Shown here one piece after another: positions 50,168 to 61,807 of a stretch of DNA of 64,000 nucleotides. The notes below the pieces were generated by a model that searched no databases, was not told the origin of the DNA, and saw only the letters and a list, made by a program, of their open reading frames with translations. Source of the stretch: Ampullaceana balthica (Eukaryota; Mollusca; Gastropoda; Lymnaeidae); NCBI GenBank assembly GCA_944989445.1, contig CALYLW010000019.1, positions 2,157,648 to 2,221,647 of the forward strand. Direction: 5' to 3'. A program made the translations under genes and the position numbers. Each line of letters opens with the position of its first letter. Within the stretch, counting starts at the first letter, position 1.

Positions 50168-50610
50168 TTAACCTGTTGAACCATATACCTTACTGAACAC
50201 TAATCAAAATATTGCGTAATACCTCAAGCAGCCCACATTGATTACATTTATTGTACCTTGTGAGTACACTGTGTGAGCAGTTATGTCAATCTTAATTATG
50301 ACCTTTTTTTCCAAATATTAACCTTTCATAGTGGGTTTAATAAGAGCAACATTATTTATACATTGTTTCAAGTTTTGATAAACTGATTTTTTTTCCTCAT
50401 TCTGTCAAGTTGTGAAATGATTTCTCTGAGTTTTTGTTAGTGACTATAACACAAACCAAATTTATGAGATGTCAGAGCTCTTCCAACTCAGGAGTTTTAA
50501 TTTTGGTTGCTGGTCAGGACAATTTTTTTATTAATAAAAACAAAAATTAAATAATTTTTTTTTACAAATGTCATCTCTTAAAAGGACAATTATGTTCACT
50601 AAAATGTCAC

Positions 50611-50616
50611 AATAAA
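50611..50616 (+). promoter_or_regulatory. possible polyadenylation signal of the ANKRD26-like gene
   Basis: AATAAA lies 444 bases past the stop codon. It is the first canonical hexamer in the 3' flank. Later ones exist (for example 53033), so the true end is uncertain. Confidence 0.4.
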
Positions 50617-53151
50617 GTCTAGAGGTTCTTATAACAGACCCTGAAGAACGCCTATAAAAATATAAAAGTAAATTTGATTTAGGAAATGAAATGTTTACTC
50701 TAACAATGATTCATTTTCTATGCACAGCAATTACAAGCTAATTTCATTTGGACTTTTTTTTTATTGTCTGTTTTAATAACTTTTAAACAGCGAGAACAAA
50801 TAAGGCCTAAGGCATAATTTTTGTCTTTTCGAAGTTTCGATTTTGTCGCTTATCCAGACTGACATGACAAGAAAAACTGCCGTTTAGTCACCTATATATG
50901 TGTTCTAAGCTCTAAGGATGACATTGTAAAACAGAAGTGTTTCTTTAAATTGTGAAAATATATTATAGTTTAGTTAACTTTAAGTTGGAGTAATGAGCTA
51001 TGTATGCATAAATCATTTTCTGTAATGCAACCCATATACTTTATACAATTTATCACAATTATATTTCATCATAACCTAAGCATTTTGTAATCCTACATAT
51101 CAAGAGTACTGCTACTAATAAGCCCCTGTGTGGTTATTTATTTAGTTTATTTGGATTATAAATTATTTATCATTTTAAAAACAAAACATTATTTACATAT
51201 TTTTACTTGAAATGATTTGATCGAAATTTAGCACTATACATACTTTCATTTTTCATGTAGTGCTCTGTAGTTATGAGATTGTTACCATATGTTTACAATT
51301 GTGTGACTGGTGTTTTTAACTGCTAAACCGTCCAAAACTGTTGATATTTTATTATCACTTCTTTCTTATCATCTTACGGCTTACTCACAGCAATAAGTTG
51401 TGCTATTTATTGTAATATACAATAGTTATAAAAATATATAGTATTTACACTATGTCCGTTTTACACCACAAATAGTGTACTAACAACAGATCTGTTTTTA
51501 GCTTACAATCACCTGCCAACCAGAACATTCTAACTTTTGTGGCTGTTAGCCTTTTTTTTATATGAATTAGTTCTGTCCTATGACTTGTTAGTTTTATGAA
51601 TGAGATTATGAGACGTTTTAAATAGTTGTATTTAAATAGTTTTTCTAACAGAATATGCAAAAAGTCATGCAGTAATATCTTGCCAATACCAGAAATTTTA
51701 CCTGATGTGGTGAGTTTCTGTAATTAGTGTTGACCCGATGATAATTACACTAGTGAATGTGTACTCTGTATTTACATTATTAATATATGCAAGTTATTTG
51801 TATGTAATTTCAAGTTTGCTTTTTTTAAAAAGGACTTTAGAAGCAAATAACTTATGGATCGTATTACATTGTACCATTTACTTGATTTCATTGATTAGAG
51901 GTTTATACTTTTTAAATACATTTAACGCCTACAGAAGATAACAGGCAAAAAGATGACTACAGATTATTTTCCAGAAATGTAAAAATTAATTTAAAATATT
52001 TAATTTAATTTTTTTCCTCTATCAAAGTCATGAGAACCTAAGGAATGCCAATAGCTTCTCATTACTTGTGCCTCTGTTGTTAGATTTATATCTTCTACTT
52101 GTATCTATTTTTATTTTGGTTTCATTGTGGGAAGAATTAGATGATCTCTTATTAAGTTAGTAGAATTACTTGTACAAAGCCATTGGCTTTTTTCATTAGA
52201 TCTTTGTCTTTACAAGTGCTGTCTTTTACTTCAATGTGTCTAGTGACAGCAACATTGTAAGTCTTCTCTTGTATAAGAAAATTAGAATAATCTCAATACC
52301 ATGAGCAGATCATTTCAGTTGGTGTTTTTTTAGGGTTTTCAATTGATAGGCGGGTGAGTAGCGAAGTCAATAGTGCGCTCGACTCACAAGCTGAGGGACG
52401 TGGGATTAGCCAACGCTAAAGCCACAATAAAAATTTTGATAAATGAATATCGCTAAAAAGTCCTCCGCTGACCTGGAGAGGAGATGGGCGCCGCCAAGGT
52501 CTACCAAGCCCCGAGAAAGTTCTAATGGAAAGATTAAAAACCCTTACGACCACGAGGATATGGGACAAAAAAAAATTGATTGGTTTGGTTATTTGTATTC
52601 AAATAGTGTTACAAGAAACCTTATCTCTTGTGTCTTATTGTGTCACAATCAAAATTACACCACAACATCACTCAGTTAAATGTAAAGAGTTTATACAGAT
52701 ACATGATTGAGATAGAAGTTATTAGTTCTTTAAATTTCTTTACCTGACAGTGTGTAGGCCACTATGTGGACCAATGTGATAGGCTGTTGGCTCTTATTAA
52801 TTCATTACACAGAAATGCATTGTGAAGCTAGATCTTATTTTAAATTTAACTTTTGGTGAAAAATAATAAATGATGTGACTTGAAGGATTGTTGGCAGTAT
52901 TGGGATATTCTAAACAGACCACAGTGAGTTTTCATATACGAGTTACCAATATGGGGTTGATATTTTGTTCACATAATGTCTAAATTATAAATGTATTTTT
53001 TATGGCGTTTCTGCTGCTCCTAAACAATGTCTAATAAACTTCACAGTATATCAATGATGTGCTTCGTTTTTTTTATTAATGTGAAACACCAAATATACCA
53101 ACACAAAGAACACAGAATGAATTTAAAAGCGATAACAAATATTTATTTTTT

Positions 53152-53157
53152 GAATGG
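53152..53157 (-). promoter_or_regulatory. possible polyadenylation signal of RPP14-like gene
   Basis: TTTATT on the + strand reads AATAAA on the - strand, about 255 bases downstream of the RPP14-like stop. A second one is at 53072-53077. Either could end the transcript. Confidence 0.35.
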
Positions 53158-53411
53158 TAGCAACGTTGCAATAACATCTTATAAACATTTTTTAAATGGT
53201 AACAACATTGCAATAACATCTTATAAAATATTTCATTCATCGTCGGTTCTAGATTTTCAACAAAACATAATTAATTGGCTTTACAACAAGAGTCAACACA
53301 ACACCTTAGCTGTGGGCCTGCATGTAACAAACCCTGTTTTTGTACACAAAGTGCTCTGTGGGCGGAGTCAAATCTCAAAACTGATACAACTTCTTACAGA
53401 TAAGTAGCTCC

Positions 53412-53462
53412 TCATCTGAATTCATTAGTGTCAAAGGCTAAGCCCATTAAGAATGATGAGAC
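53412..53462 (-). CDS. RPP14: RPP14-like terminal exon 5
   Basis: Acceptor TTATTTTAG, then VSSFLMGLAFDTNEFR and TGA. In vertebrates the RPP14 mRNA also carries the HTD2 frame downstream; no such frame follows here. Confidence 0.85.
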   Translation of the reverse strand, partial: VSSFLMGLAFDTNEFR

Positions 53463-56232
53463 CTAAAATAAAAGATATGAGATTTTAAACATTTAATGAA
53501 ATATTTTTTATTACACGCAATTTTGCCTACTTCTTGTTAACTGCTCTTTGTATTTATTTCAACAAATTTTTAAGCCCATAATCGCATTTAAAAAAACTCT
53601 TGAGATGGTACCTGAGCTACCCTTGACTTGTGTGCCATTAAAATAAACAGTTAAAGAATTTATATGTTCATATTTCTACATGTTAAATAAACCAATGTTT
53701 TCTTATTAGGCCAATTTGAATGCCAGCTGCCCACCATTAAATCAAACAAATAATATAAACAGAAATTTCTTTCAAGCACAGAATGATAAATAACAACCCT
53801 TCCCACCACACATATAAATTGTCTAGACTTAATTGGATATCAATTTTAAAAAATACAAGAAGTGCTTGTAGGGAGTTAGGTACCCTTATGAAACTTGTTT
53901 ATCCAAATCCTATTATATTAATTGTTCCTAGATAGTTATATTGTTCTTTAATTTTATTTAGGATTTTATATCCCTTATTATTTGAATTTTTAAAAATGTG
54001 TAAATCAAGCCTTTAGAGGGCCATGGCAGGATATATATTTCAAATATGTGTTTTAACCAAGAATGAAAAGAATCACTAAATAAATTAAGGAAATGTTACA
54101 AGACTTAAGTACTAGGTAAGCAAACATTTTCATGAATTTTTTTTAAAAAGAAATAGGCTTTCAAAAAAAAACTGACAAATGTGAACATAATTTTGTGGGG
54201 ATTTACAAGCATTTAACAAACCTTGTCTTCCTATTTAGCTCCATTATTAAATTGTTAACCAATCATTACGCATCTTATTATTGCCTTGTCATTACACAAG
54301 TCATTGCTCTGTAACAAATTGTGAGTGACTCTCCAAATATGGATGCTCTATGGCAATGAATGAATACAACTCCGAAATTCTATTATGAAAAAAGAAACCC
54401 TGACTAAACCAACTAAATGGCATAATTTACCTGAAGGACTCTGAAAGCACAGCGTGCCTGGGTGGGGGTCGTACCATACAGTGTTAAAGCTCCCCATATT
54501 TTTTCTGAGTGGCTAAAAAATCAAGAAGAGACAAAATTTGAGGACGAAAATTTTTATTAAAAGTAGGGGTGTACCGGATTTTGGCTCCAACAAATCCAGA
54601 GTCCGTTACTTTACTGTTTTGGTCATTCATAAATTCAATAAATTGAAAAATTACATTTGTTTAAGGGCTTATAAAACCTAATTTCTTTTAGGTGTATAAT
54701 TTCAAAAGTGCATTAAGAAAATGAAGGCTTTGACAAGTTCTTTTTATTTAGTAAATTAATAGAAACCCTGCTAATTTATTACAGTAGAAGTCCATTAGTC
54801 CGGTTTCCAACAGTCCGGAAATCCCGATAGTCCGGCATCGCTCCGGAAAATTGTAAAAAACAAATTTTCTCCAAAAGTGTGTCTTTTAAGCAAATATAAA
54901 CGCTCGAGAGCTATTCCGAAGTTTTCTAGGTAGTTTGGGATCACCCGGAAGCGCTCTATAAACCCTCAGCCTACTCAAAATCGTGAAGAAAGTGACTCAG
55001 ATGCCGAAACGGAAGAAAAGGAAAAAATCAGCTGGGCAGAAGCTGCAGAATCACTAAATAAGTTTATCTCATTTACTGAGGCTAGTACTAGCTACAGTGC
55101 TTCAGAAATTATTGATTTCCAAATCATTAGAAATAAATTTTATAATTAACACCCTAAGTCAAGAAAACAAAAAGACATTCGTGACTTTTTTAAAAATATA
55201 AGTTAAATATTTTTTATGGTACGTGTACATACATTATATGAAATGTAAAATAAACTTTGTTGTATTTGCAGCAATAATAATTGCATACTGTATTTGTATT
55301 TTAATTATTAACCTAATTGTTCTTATAATTACGATTTATGTATGTATGTAGTTAAAAAAACAAAGTACAATGTACATTTGTTTTACGGCAAAGCCTACAC
55401 TAAAAAGAAGGGGCACCGCCTGATAGACCGGAATTTTCGATAGTCCGGCACGGAGCCGGTCCCGAACGTGCCGGATTATTGGACTTCTACTGTATTTAGG
55501 AATCTTTTATAACTTACTACCAAATGTTATGCTGATGTATTTCTCTCTATATCTAACACCAATCCTACCTGGTTGGAACTCTAAGTATTGAAACTCCATT
55601 GCCAAAAAGTTTCAGAAGGTCTACAGGTATGGCAGCACCAACCTGCAAAGAAAGAAAACTGATATCAGCTCTGCTACATTCAGTGAAAGGCTAATTAATG
55701 GAATTTTCAGCCGTACTGAAAAACTAAATTAACAGCCTCAAGTCTATAATTATTACAAGAGAATTTATAGAAATATTATTGCATACATACTTCACCAAGT
55801 GTTTCAGCAACAGCCTTTGTAATCAAAAATTTATAAACTACATTTGTCATCTGACTGTCATCTCCATTTTCTATAGTTCTGAAAGATTTACAAATAAAAA
55901 TATTTTTTAACTTTTATATGAATTTCATTATTAAAAAAATTAAATGACATATTAATAAGAACGTTAACAAAATTTTGAACATAAAAAAAATTTCAGTGGT
56001 GGAGACAATTTCATAAAAGCTACAAAAAGATGAATTTTGTTTTGGCAAAACAAGGATTAAATTGGATTTCCAAAATTTATGAAAGTAATTAAACTCAGTA
56101 CAAGTGATACATTTCATAATCCCCAAGTAGATTTTATTAATTTACTCACAATTTTACTTTAAAATAGACATATGGCTGGGACCTGCTAGAAATAAGCCTA
56201 TTTTCTTTAACAGTGACAGCTGGAGAATTCAT
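53412..56232 (-). CDS. RPP14: RPP14-like ribonuclease P/MRP subunit (5 coding exons)
   Basis: Five - strand exons join in phase to give a complete 125-residue protein plus stop (coding 378 bp): 56232-56150, 55878-55791, 55642-55569, 54512-54431 and 53462-53412. The length agrees with vertebrate RPP14 (about 124 residues). Diagnostic stretches are ITKAVAETLGEVGAAIPVDL, IWGALTLYG and CAFRVLQVSSFLMGLAFD, which line up with the FGEVDAALPLDIL, LWSSLTLLG and CAFRVIQVSPFLLAL stretches of the family. RPP14 is a small protein of nuclear RNase P and RNase MRP, acting in tRNA 5' maturation and rRNA processing. The start is the first ATG after an AG acceptor, so a non-coding 5' exon should lie above 56232. 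It is convergent with the ANKRD26-like gene. None of its exons makes an open frame long enough to stand out. Confidence 0.88.
54431..54512 (-). CDS. RPP14: RPP14-like exon 4
   Basis: 82 bp, phase 2 to 0, acceptor TTTTTTAG, donor GTAAAT. Peptide SHSEKIWGALTLYGTTPTQA then RCAFRVLQ. Confidence 0.88.
54782..55492 (+). mobile_element. Tigger/pogo element with decayed transposase end (711 bp)
   Basis: Perfect-looking inverted ends CAGTAGAAGTCC and GGACTTCTACTG are flanked by TA on both sides. Inside, 54980-55205 reads a Tigger/jerky-type transposase C-terminus (SWAEAAESLNKFISF, YSASEIIDFQIIRNKF, QKDIRDFFKNI) interrupted by a stop. An internal deletion has removed the catalytic part. It lies in the second-last RPP14-like intron region, between exons 3 and 4. 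Confidence 0.83.
55569..55642 (-). CDS. RPP14: RPP14-like exon 3
   Basis: 74 bp, phase 0 to 2, acceptor CTTTGCAG, donor GTAGGA. Peptide VGAAIPVDLLKLFGNGVSIL then RVPT. Confidence 0.87.
55791..55878 (-). CDS. RPP14: RPP14-like exon 2
   Basis: 88 bp, phase 2 to 0, acceptor TCTTTCAG, donor GTATGT. Peptide TIENGDDSQMTNVVYKFLIT then KAVAETLGE. Confidence 0.86.
56150..56232 (-). CDS. RPP14: RPP14-like coding exon 1
   Basis: ATG directly follows TTGACAG; 83 bp, phase 0 to 2, donor GTGAGT. Peptide MNSPAVTVKENRLISSRSQP then YVYFKVK. The Y-x-Y-x-K-V pattern matches the Y-x-Y-M-K-V start of the RPP14 fold. Confidence 0.84.
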
Positions 56233-57724
56233 CTGTCAATAAAAAGAATTATGATCCAAAACATAACGAGATATCAAGGATAAGCATATCTTATCTTATG
56301 GAAAAGCAATATTTAAATATTGCAAAAGATGTGTCCTAAAAAGGTATTTAATTGCAGACATAAATATGTCAAAAAGTGTATCAAATTAGTATTATCCGCC
56401 CTAAGAAAATATGACACAGTTTAATAGATGATCATTGTAAAAAGAAGACCTAGCCCGAAAAACATGATCATATGTGCCTCATATTCTGGGAAACATTTTA
56501 TTGGTAATCTTAGTTTCTTTAGTTCATTTTTCCTAAAGATTATTTACATTGTACTTATATATGCTATTACAAAAGAATTTTGTTATCAAATATATGTTTC
56601 AATGTTGAAGTAAGAATAAGAAAAAATAGTTTTTAAAAATTATTAATTGCTTAGACCTTAGATTCATTATCAATTCTTGAAAGGAATACCATGTTCCCCC
56701 ACCCACAGGAACTACTAATATCTAGGATAATTTTCACATTCACTGCCACCACATCCACATTTTAAAAAAAAAGAAAAGTGGGCAATCCTCCGAATCCAGG
56801 TCCCAAATTATATCACACTAATAAGAGGAATTATAGCAAAATATGTTATTTATTGATAGAACACACATGTGTTATTTATTGTCCGATAACCAGTCATCAA
56901 ATTCTAAATATTGTAATTGTCACACAGCATACAAATCACGAGGAGTTAATTCAATTCTTGATAGTTGCGCTGCAGGTAAAACAACGGGAGTAATGTCAAT
57001 AATGACGTAATTGTTTATAACTGAGATATTTCCATACTTAACTTAAGCATATTTATGTGATAACACACACAAAATAATTTGGGACCGGGATTCGGAGGAT
57101 TGCTGAAAAGTGGGTATGTAGTATGGGGGTTTTATGATATGGCCTTTTGTTTACAAAAATAAATATTTAAAAATAACATTTTTAAAATGTATTTTTTAAA
57201 AATCCCTCAATTGACTGAAGGACAACTCGTAAGAAAGAGGTCGGCGAACAGACGTTAATATCCTCATCTGGGGTCAAAAGGAGAATTCTTGGGGGTAATG
57301 CAGACTCATTTGGGACATAAAACATCCAGGATCCACTACAATCCACTAGATATATTAAAATACATCATGTGTACGTCTACGCTTGGAACATATGCCCATT
57401 ATTGAACCGGTTCCTTCCAGAAAATGCATTTTTTTTAAATTTGACAACTATGTAGATTTCTAACCTAAGTACTATACGAAGACACCTAAATCTACCCTAC
57501 TTTCATTTATATTGACACGAGTGACAATAATCTTAATCCAGATGACTTGTCTGTATCATGTATCCTTTCTGTGAAATTTAAAATTAATGCTTTAAAAACT
57601 GAGCTAAGAAGAAAAGTTGTTTTGTGCTCCTCTCGAATTGCGATGTCAAGAATTTGATGCATTCAATAAAGTTAATGAATACTTGACTAATTTTAAATGG
57701 GCTCATATACCATTATATCTACAA
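56233..57724. other. RPP14-like upstream region
   Basis: Should contain the non-coding first exon and promoter of the RPP14-like gene. No TATA box or CpG-rich block is obvious. GGGACCTGGATTCGGAGGAT-like sequence occurs in inverse forms near 56785-56806 and 57083-57105, which may be ends of a small element. Confidence 0.35.
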
Positions 57725-57907
57725 CAGTGCTTCTCAAACTTTTTAGTATGGCGGACCGGCAGGAATTTTTCCTATTGCACCAGGGACCGGTGCACTATTT
57801 TCCCTGCACTGACAATTTTTTCTGTCCTTTTGAGAACATCTGCGGACCGAAAGCGAATGGCCCACGGACCGGCACCGGTCCGCGGACCACCACTTTGAGA
57901 AGCACTG
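57725..57907. mobile_element. hAT-like MITE with CAGTGCTTCTCAAA ends
   Basis: 183 bp bounded by CAGTGCTTCTCAAACTTTTT and the complement of CAGTGCTTCTCAAAGTGG. The interior includes GCGGACCGGCAGG-type sequence. No clean 8-bp duplication remains. Confidence 0.7.
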
Positions 57908-58568
57908 ATATGGCCAGACTAGAATGGCCAGGGGCGTTTGACCAAAAACCAATAGAACAATTATATCAAACTTAAAACGTTTTTAATTCTATCAAATAGA
58001 TTCCCTCCCCCCCTCCCCTTTTAAAGACAAAGGATATTCTGTGTCGTTTTGACTTAAAATATCTAAACATAATCCTATTCAGATCATTTTTAGACACTTG
58101 TCATGCTTGTAAAACTCACCAGTAGCATTGGGGGGGAGGGGGGGGGGCTAATGACGCTCCCCCAAATCCCCAAGTCATGTGAGCAGGACCTACAGTCTGG
58201 GGGTTGGGGGGGTTTAACGTACACATAAACTTGTATATTTTGGGGTAACGGGCAAAAAAGTTTGACTCCTGCCATGAGAGAACCAAACGGAGCTGCGGTT
58301 ACATCACAAATGCTTTGATGTCAACATCAAACGACGCAGTGTAACAATTTCATACGTTATCTTGTGGATTCTCAAACTTAAGGATTATAATTAGATTTAA
58401 TTTTCTTGTCTTGATAGCTTACGCCAACCAGCGTCTGATGACCTACCGACCGGCACATTGAGAAGCACTGATTTAAATTTTTAAAAAAAGAAAGCAAAAG
58501 TCATTAAATAAATTGTAAACGACCAAATATTTCAGTGGAAGTTTTATTTAAAGTTACCCTTTTGATGT

Positions 58569-58678
58569 GACGTCATATTTCTTCAACCTCCCTCCCTCCC
58601 CCTCATCAAGCATCGTCACAAAAGTGTGACCCCCCTCCTCCCCCCCCTAGGTGCGTGACGTCATTTATGGACGGCCCC
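58569..58678. mobile_element. Harbinger-like MITE, right-end fragment
   Basis: About 110 bp matching the last quarter of copies A and B and ending GACGTCATTTATGGACGGCC plus CC. The left part is missing. Confidence 0.6.
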
Positions 58679-59103
58679 TAGCATATTTAATGATATTTTT
58701 ACGACTAGTCCGACTAGTCATAAAACAGTAGTCAGTAGTTTACTGGCTACTGTTAAGACTAGTTGTAACACTAGCAACATCCTAAAAATTAACAATAACT
58801 CAATAAAATTAAAGTCATTACTGATTACTGACAAGACAAATTCTGTGAGTCAAAGTCAAAGTTTGATAAACTCAAACTGTAACACTGAGTCAAGTGAGTC
58901 ACTGCACTGTTACTGTTACTATTAATTCTCGCCCTCACATGACATTACAACACAGTTAAACTGAGTTAATACACAATCGAAGTGATTATTCGGAGATATC
59001 TCCGTATAACGCTGGGCGTTATAGACAGATATTTCCCATGATTCTTGGCGTCATACGCAAATTTTTTTGGCTGGTCATGTGACTTCTTGCTAATTTGATA
59101 TAA

Positions 59104-59318
59104 AATAAATAAATAAATGACCCCTATCAGTCCATGACGGACTATGGGGCAAGTGATGTAGCGTTCACAAGTTTTTTGGCCACCACTAACGAGCAGGGGA
59201 ATGTGTGGCCAGCACAATGCCCCAGAGGCCTTGCCAGAACCTGGGCTCGAACCCGCGACTCGGGATCTGCCTTGGTTCGATAGTCCAGTGCGCTACCACT
59301 TAGACCATCGCGCCCCCT
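59104..59318 (-). mobile_element. tRNA-derived SINE with 13-bp target duplication
   Basis: On the - strand a tRNA-like head shows an A-box-like TGGTCTAAGTGGT (about 59295-59307) and B-box GGGTTCGAGCCC (about 59243-59254). The 3' end is an AAATAAATAAAT-type tail. TAATTTGATATAA is repeated at 59091-59103 and 59319-59331. It belongs to a different family from the 8.4-kb SINE. Confidence 0.8.
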
Positions 59319-59356
59319 TAATTTGATATAAGATTTTAAAAAATTCATCCGAATCA

Positions 59357-59612
59357 TGAACTTCTGTGGTCTCACGGTTAGGACATTAGATTCTTGAACT
59401 CTTAACTGGAGGTTCGAGTTTCGTTTGAGTCTTTTTTTTTAAGGTTGTAGTTTCAGTTTCAGGGTCTGGGTTAGGTTTAGTTGTCTATTTTCTAAATTAA
59501 AATAGAAAAAGATTTTCGTTTGAGTCTTTTTTTTTAGGTTGTAGTTTTAGGGTCTGGGTTAGGTTTAGTTGTCTAATTTTTAAAATTAAAATAGAAAAAA
59601 CAACAAATATAG
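59357..59612 (+). mobile_element. tRNA-headed repeat with TTAGG-like core
   Basis: A tRNA-like start (GGTCTCACGGTTAGGACATT, then GGAGGTTCGAGTTTC as B-box) is followed by two copies of an about 110-bp unit with GGGTCTGGGTTAGGTTTAG and an AAATTAAAATAGAAAAA end. It probably is a SINE-like element. Confidence 0.45.
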
Positions 59613-61807
59613 CAACTAAAAATACGATTTATCGAGCGCACCGTTCTCTTTGCTTTTACAAAATTAATGTTAAAATCATAAATCTTTTTGAAATAAATTT
59701 TAAGCTATGATAGGTACATATATATTAAATTAGAACGGAAATTTTGTTTGTTTTTTTAAAAAGAAATCTCCGTATAACGCCTGGCGTTATTCGGAGATAT
59801 CTCCGTATAACGCCTCCCATACACAATTATAGATTACAAACGTTCATATTTTTTTTAAAGTCTCTTGACCAGAGATGTTTAATGATTATTCTATATATTA
59901 GCTTCATGCGGTGAGATGCCTTACCTATTAATGACTGTATACCGATATCTTTTAAGTTTATCACATGGGTGATTTTATTGAAGAGTTTAGAAAATAAATA
60001 AATAAAGGGTTTCTCTCTTTACCGAGATCTGAGTTACCACACATGTCTTACCTAAGAGGTTACACACTAAAAGTCTACTTTTAAAAAAAAATAGATATGA
60101 AAGAGTAGCTTGGCACTCGGCCTTGTCTATTTACCCATTCATTAATTGCAAAAATATATATGTAATAAGTAAGTAGGGCGCATTGATCTTAGGTATAGAA
60201 GGAGAGTCTGTAATATTTTTTTCAGATTTACAAATTTAAAATAGTCTTTCTTTTAGATAATATAAATGATAACCTACTTATAAAATGGATAAATTCGAAT
60301 TTTAAGTCGCCAAGTCTTCTTTTTCTGTTTCTTAACGGCCCATGATTAATGAAAGCTCTGATTCTGATTACTATGGCCTATGGCCCTTGTGAAAATTGAG
60401 GTTTTCCCAATACAATAATGAAGATGAAATTCTGCTCATCGGGGTGTATCAAGAACTTGAAGTTGGAGAGCAAGAGGCATTAGACACAGGCGTTAATTGT
60501 TGTATTCCCAACTTTCTCTTCATGAAGCTTATTTCAGTAAGTATGAACGAGCAGGGCCTGTATTATGGTTCCTGTATTTAACTGCCCGAACTGCCTGTCA
60601 TGGCCTCGTCTTTGTCACGTTGGGAAAGGGATGCGTTTTCACTTTTTGTGGAGCAGTGGGCGTGGAACATCCCATTATTTATTTTGGATAGCACTATTCT
60701 AATAGCCTAGCCAGTCATGATCTAAACCTAATAATTGCACACGATTCTTCAATACAGAAAAATTATTGCGTCCTATGCTTATTTATCCATAGTTTAGTTA
60801 TACATTTTTATCAGAGTTATAATTTTTAATGTTGATAGTGGTGGAAGAGAATATCCACCAACTCGTGCTGACAGAGTTGAAAGTCAAGTGTTACCCCAAA
60901 ATAGTTTAAATATTTAAAGCAAGTATTTTCTTATCGCTATACCATTTTTTGTCAAGAAAGCTGTAGTTAATTTGAATATGTCCCTGTAGCCTACTGCTAA
61001 CAAGGATTACTTTTTTCCTAACTAAATAATTTAAAATTTAAAGCAAACAAATAATTCAGTTTTTATATTCTAAATAAATGTTATATTCTATATAAAGAGG
61101 TGCTACTGTCTCTGCATTATGAGACACTTATTCATTTTGGAAAAATTATTCATTAATTAATCCTGGAGAAAAAAATTAAACTATTTGTTTTTGTTTAAGT
61201 CAAAGTCAAAGCTCTCTACTTCTACTTTCTTTCTGCGCACTCCCTTATTTCAATAAAGCTAAAAAATATTGATTTAATTTTTTGATACTTCGATCAGGAA
61301 ATAAAGAGGGAGCAAACAGTTGTAACAAAAATTCGACAGATTCTTATATAATTTATTTGATGTAAACCTCAAGATAGATTTGTTTCAATAGAATTGTTTT
61401 ATCAAATAAAATTTTTTGTTGTTGTTTTTTTAAATTCGCGTTGCTAAGGAACACGGTGACAGGGAAAATTTGTATTTTATTTAAACTTTTTGTTTCATTT
61501 TTATTTGTTTAAAAGTTAAGTTTTCTTGCTATTAAAATTTGGGAAATCTCTGAGCCTGAAGCTAAACTAACGAAGTAACTAGACCAACTCATAAAATGGT
61601 AAATAATGCGCTCAATTAGAAGTTAGTAATTGAACCGTTAATGTTCAAATTCATAGTCATAGTGATTGTATTTGGCTATAAAACTATGTTCTTCCGGGTA
61701 GAAAAAGAATATTTGATAAATTATGCTAAAATATTTACGATTTTGGGGTGTATGTGGGGAAGGTCCACATTGTCATGGCTGGGTTAGTGCAGTCTGAGAT
61801 GAAATAA
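59613..61807. other. intergenic AT-rich region
   Basis: Mostly AT-rich. TATCTCCGTATAACGCC-type short repeats occur at 58996-59030 and 59765-59815. An open stretch at 60400-60538 ends at a good CA|GTAAGT donor but could not be tied to other exons. Confidence 0.35.
60176..60213 (+). mobile_element. SINE/LINE 3' tail fragment
   Basis: GGCGCATTGATCTTAGGTAT and AGAAGGAGAGTCTGTAAT resemble the last 40 bases of the SINE/LINE tail. Only the tail remains. Confidence 0.35.

Larger units (their letters stand above)
50168..53411. other. convergent 3' flanks of the two genes
   Basis: Holds the 3' UTR of the ANKRD26-like gene, AT-rich DNA, a worn tRNA-like stretch near 52345-52440 (GGTGAGTAGCGAAGTCAATA), and the RPP14-like 3' UTR. 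No protein gene was seen. Confidence 0.5.

Noticed and set aside
52345..52440. tRNA gene
   Set aside because: Only a partial A-box-like stretch, no credible cloverleaf or B-box; probably an old SINE head.
53027..53407. 126-codon + strand open frame
   Set aside because: It is antisense to the RPP14-like 3' UTR and last exon border, low in complexity, and no family was recognised.
57617..57975. Open frames over 57.6-58.0 kb
   Set aside because: They overlap the hAT-like MITE at 57725-57907.
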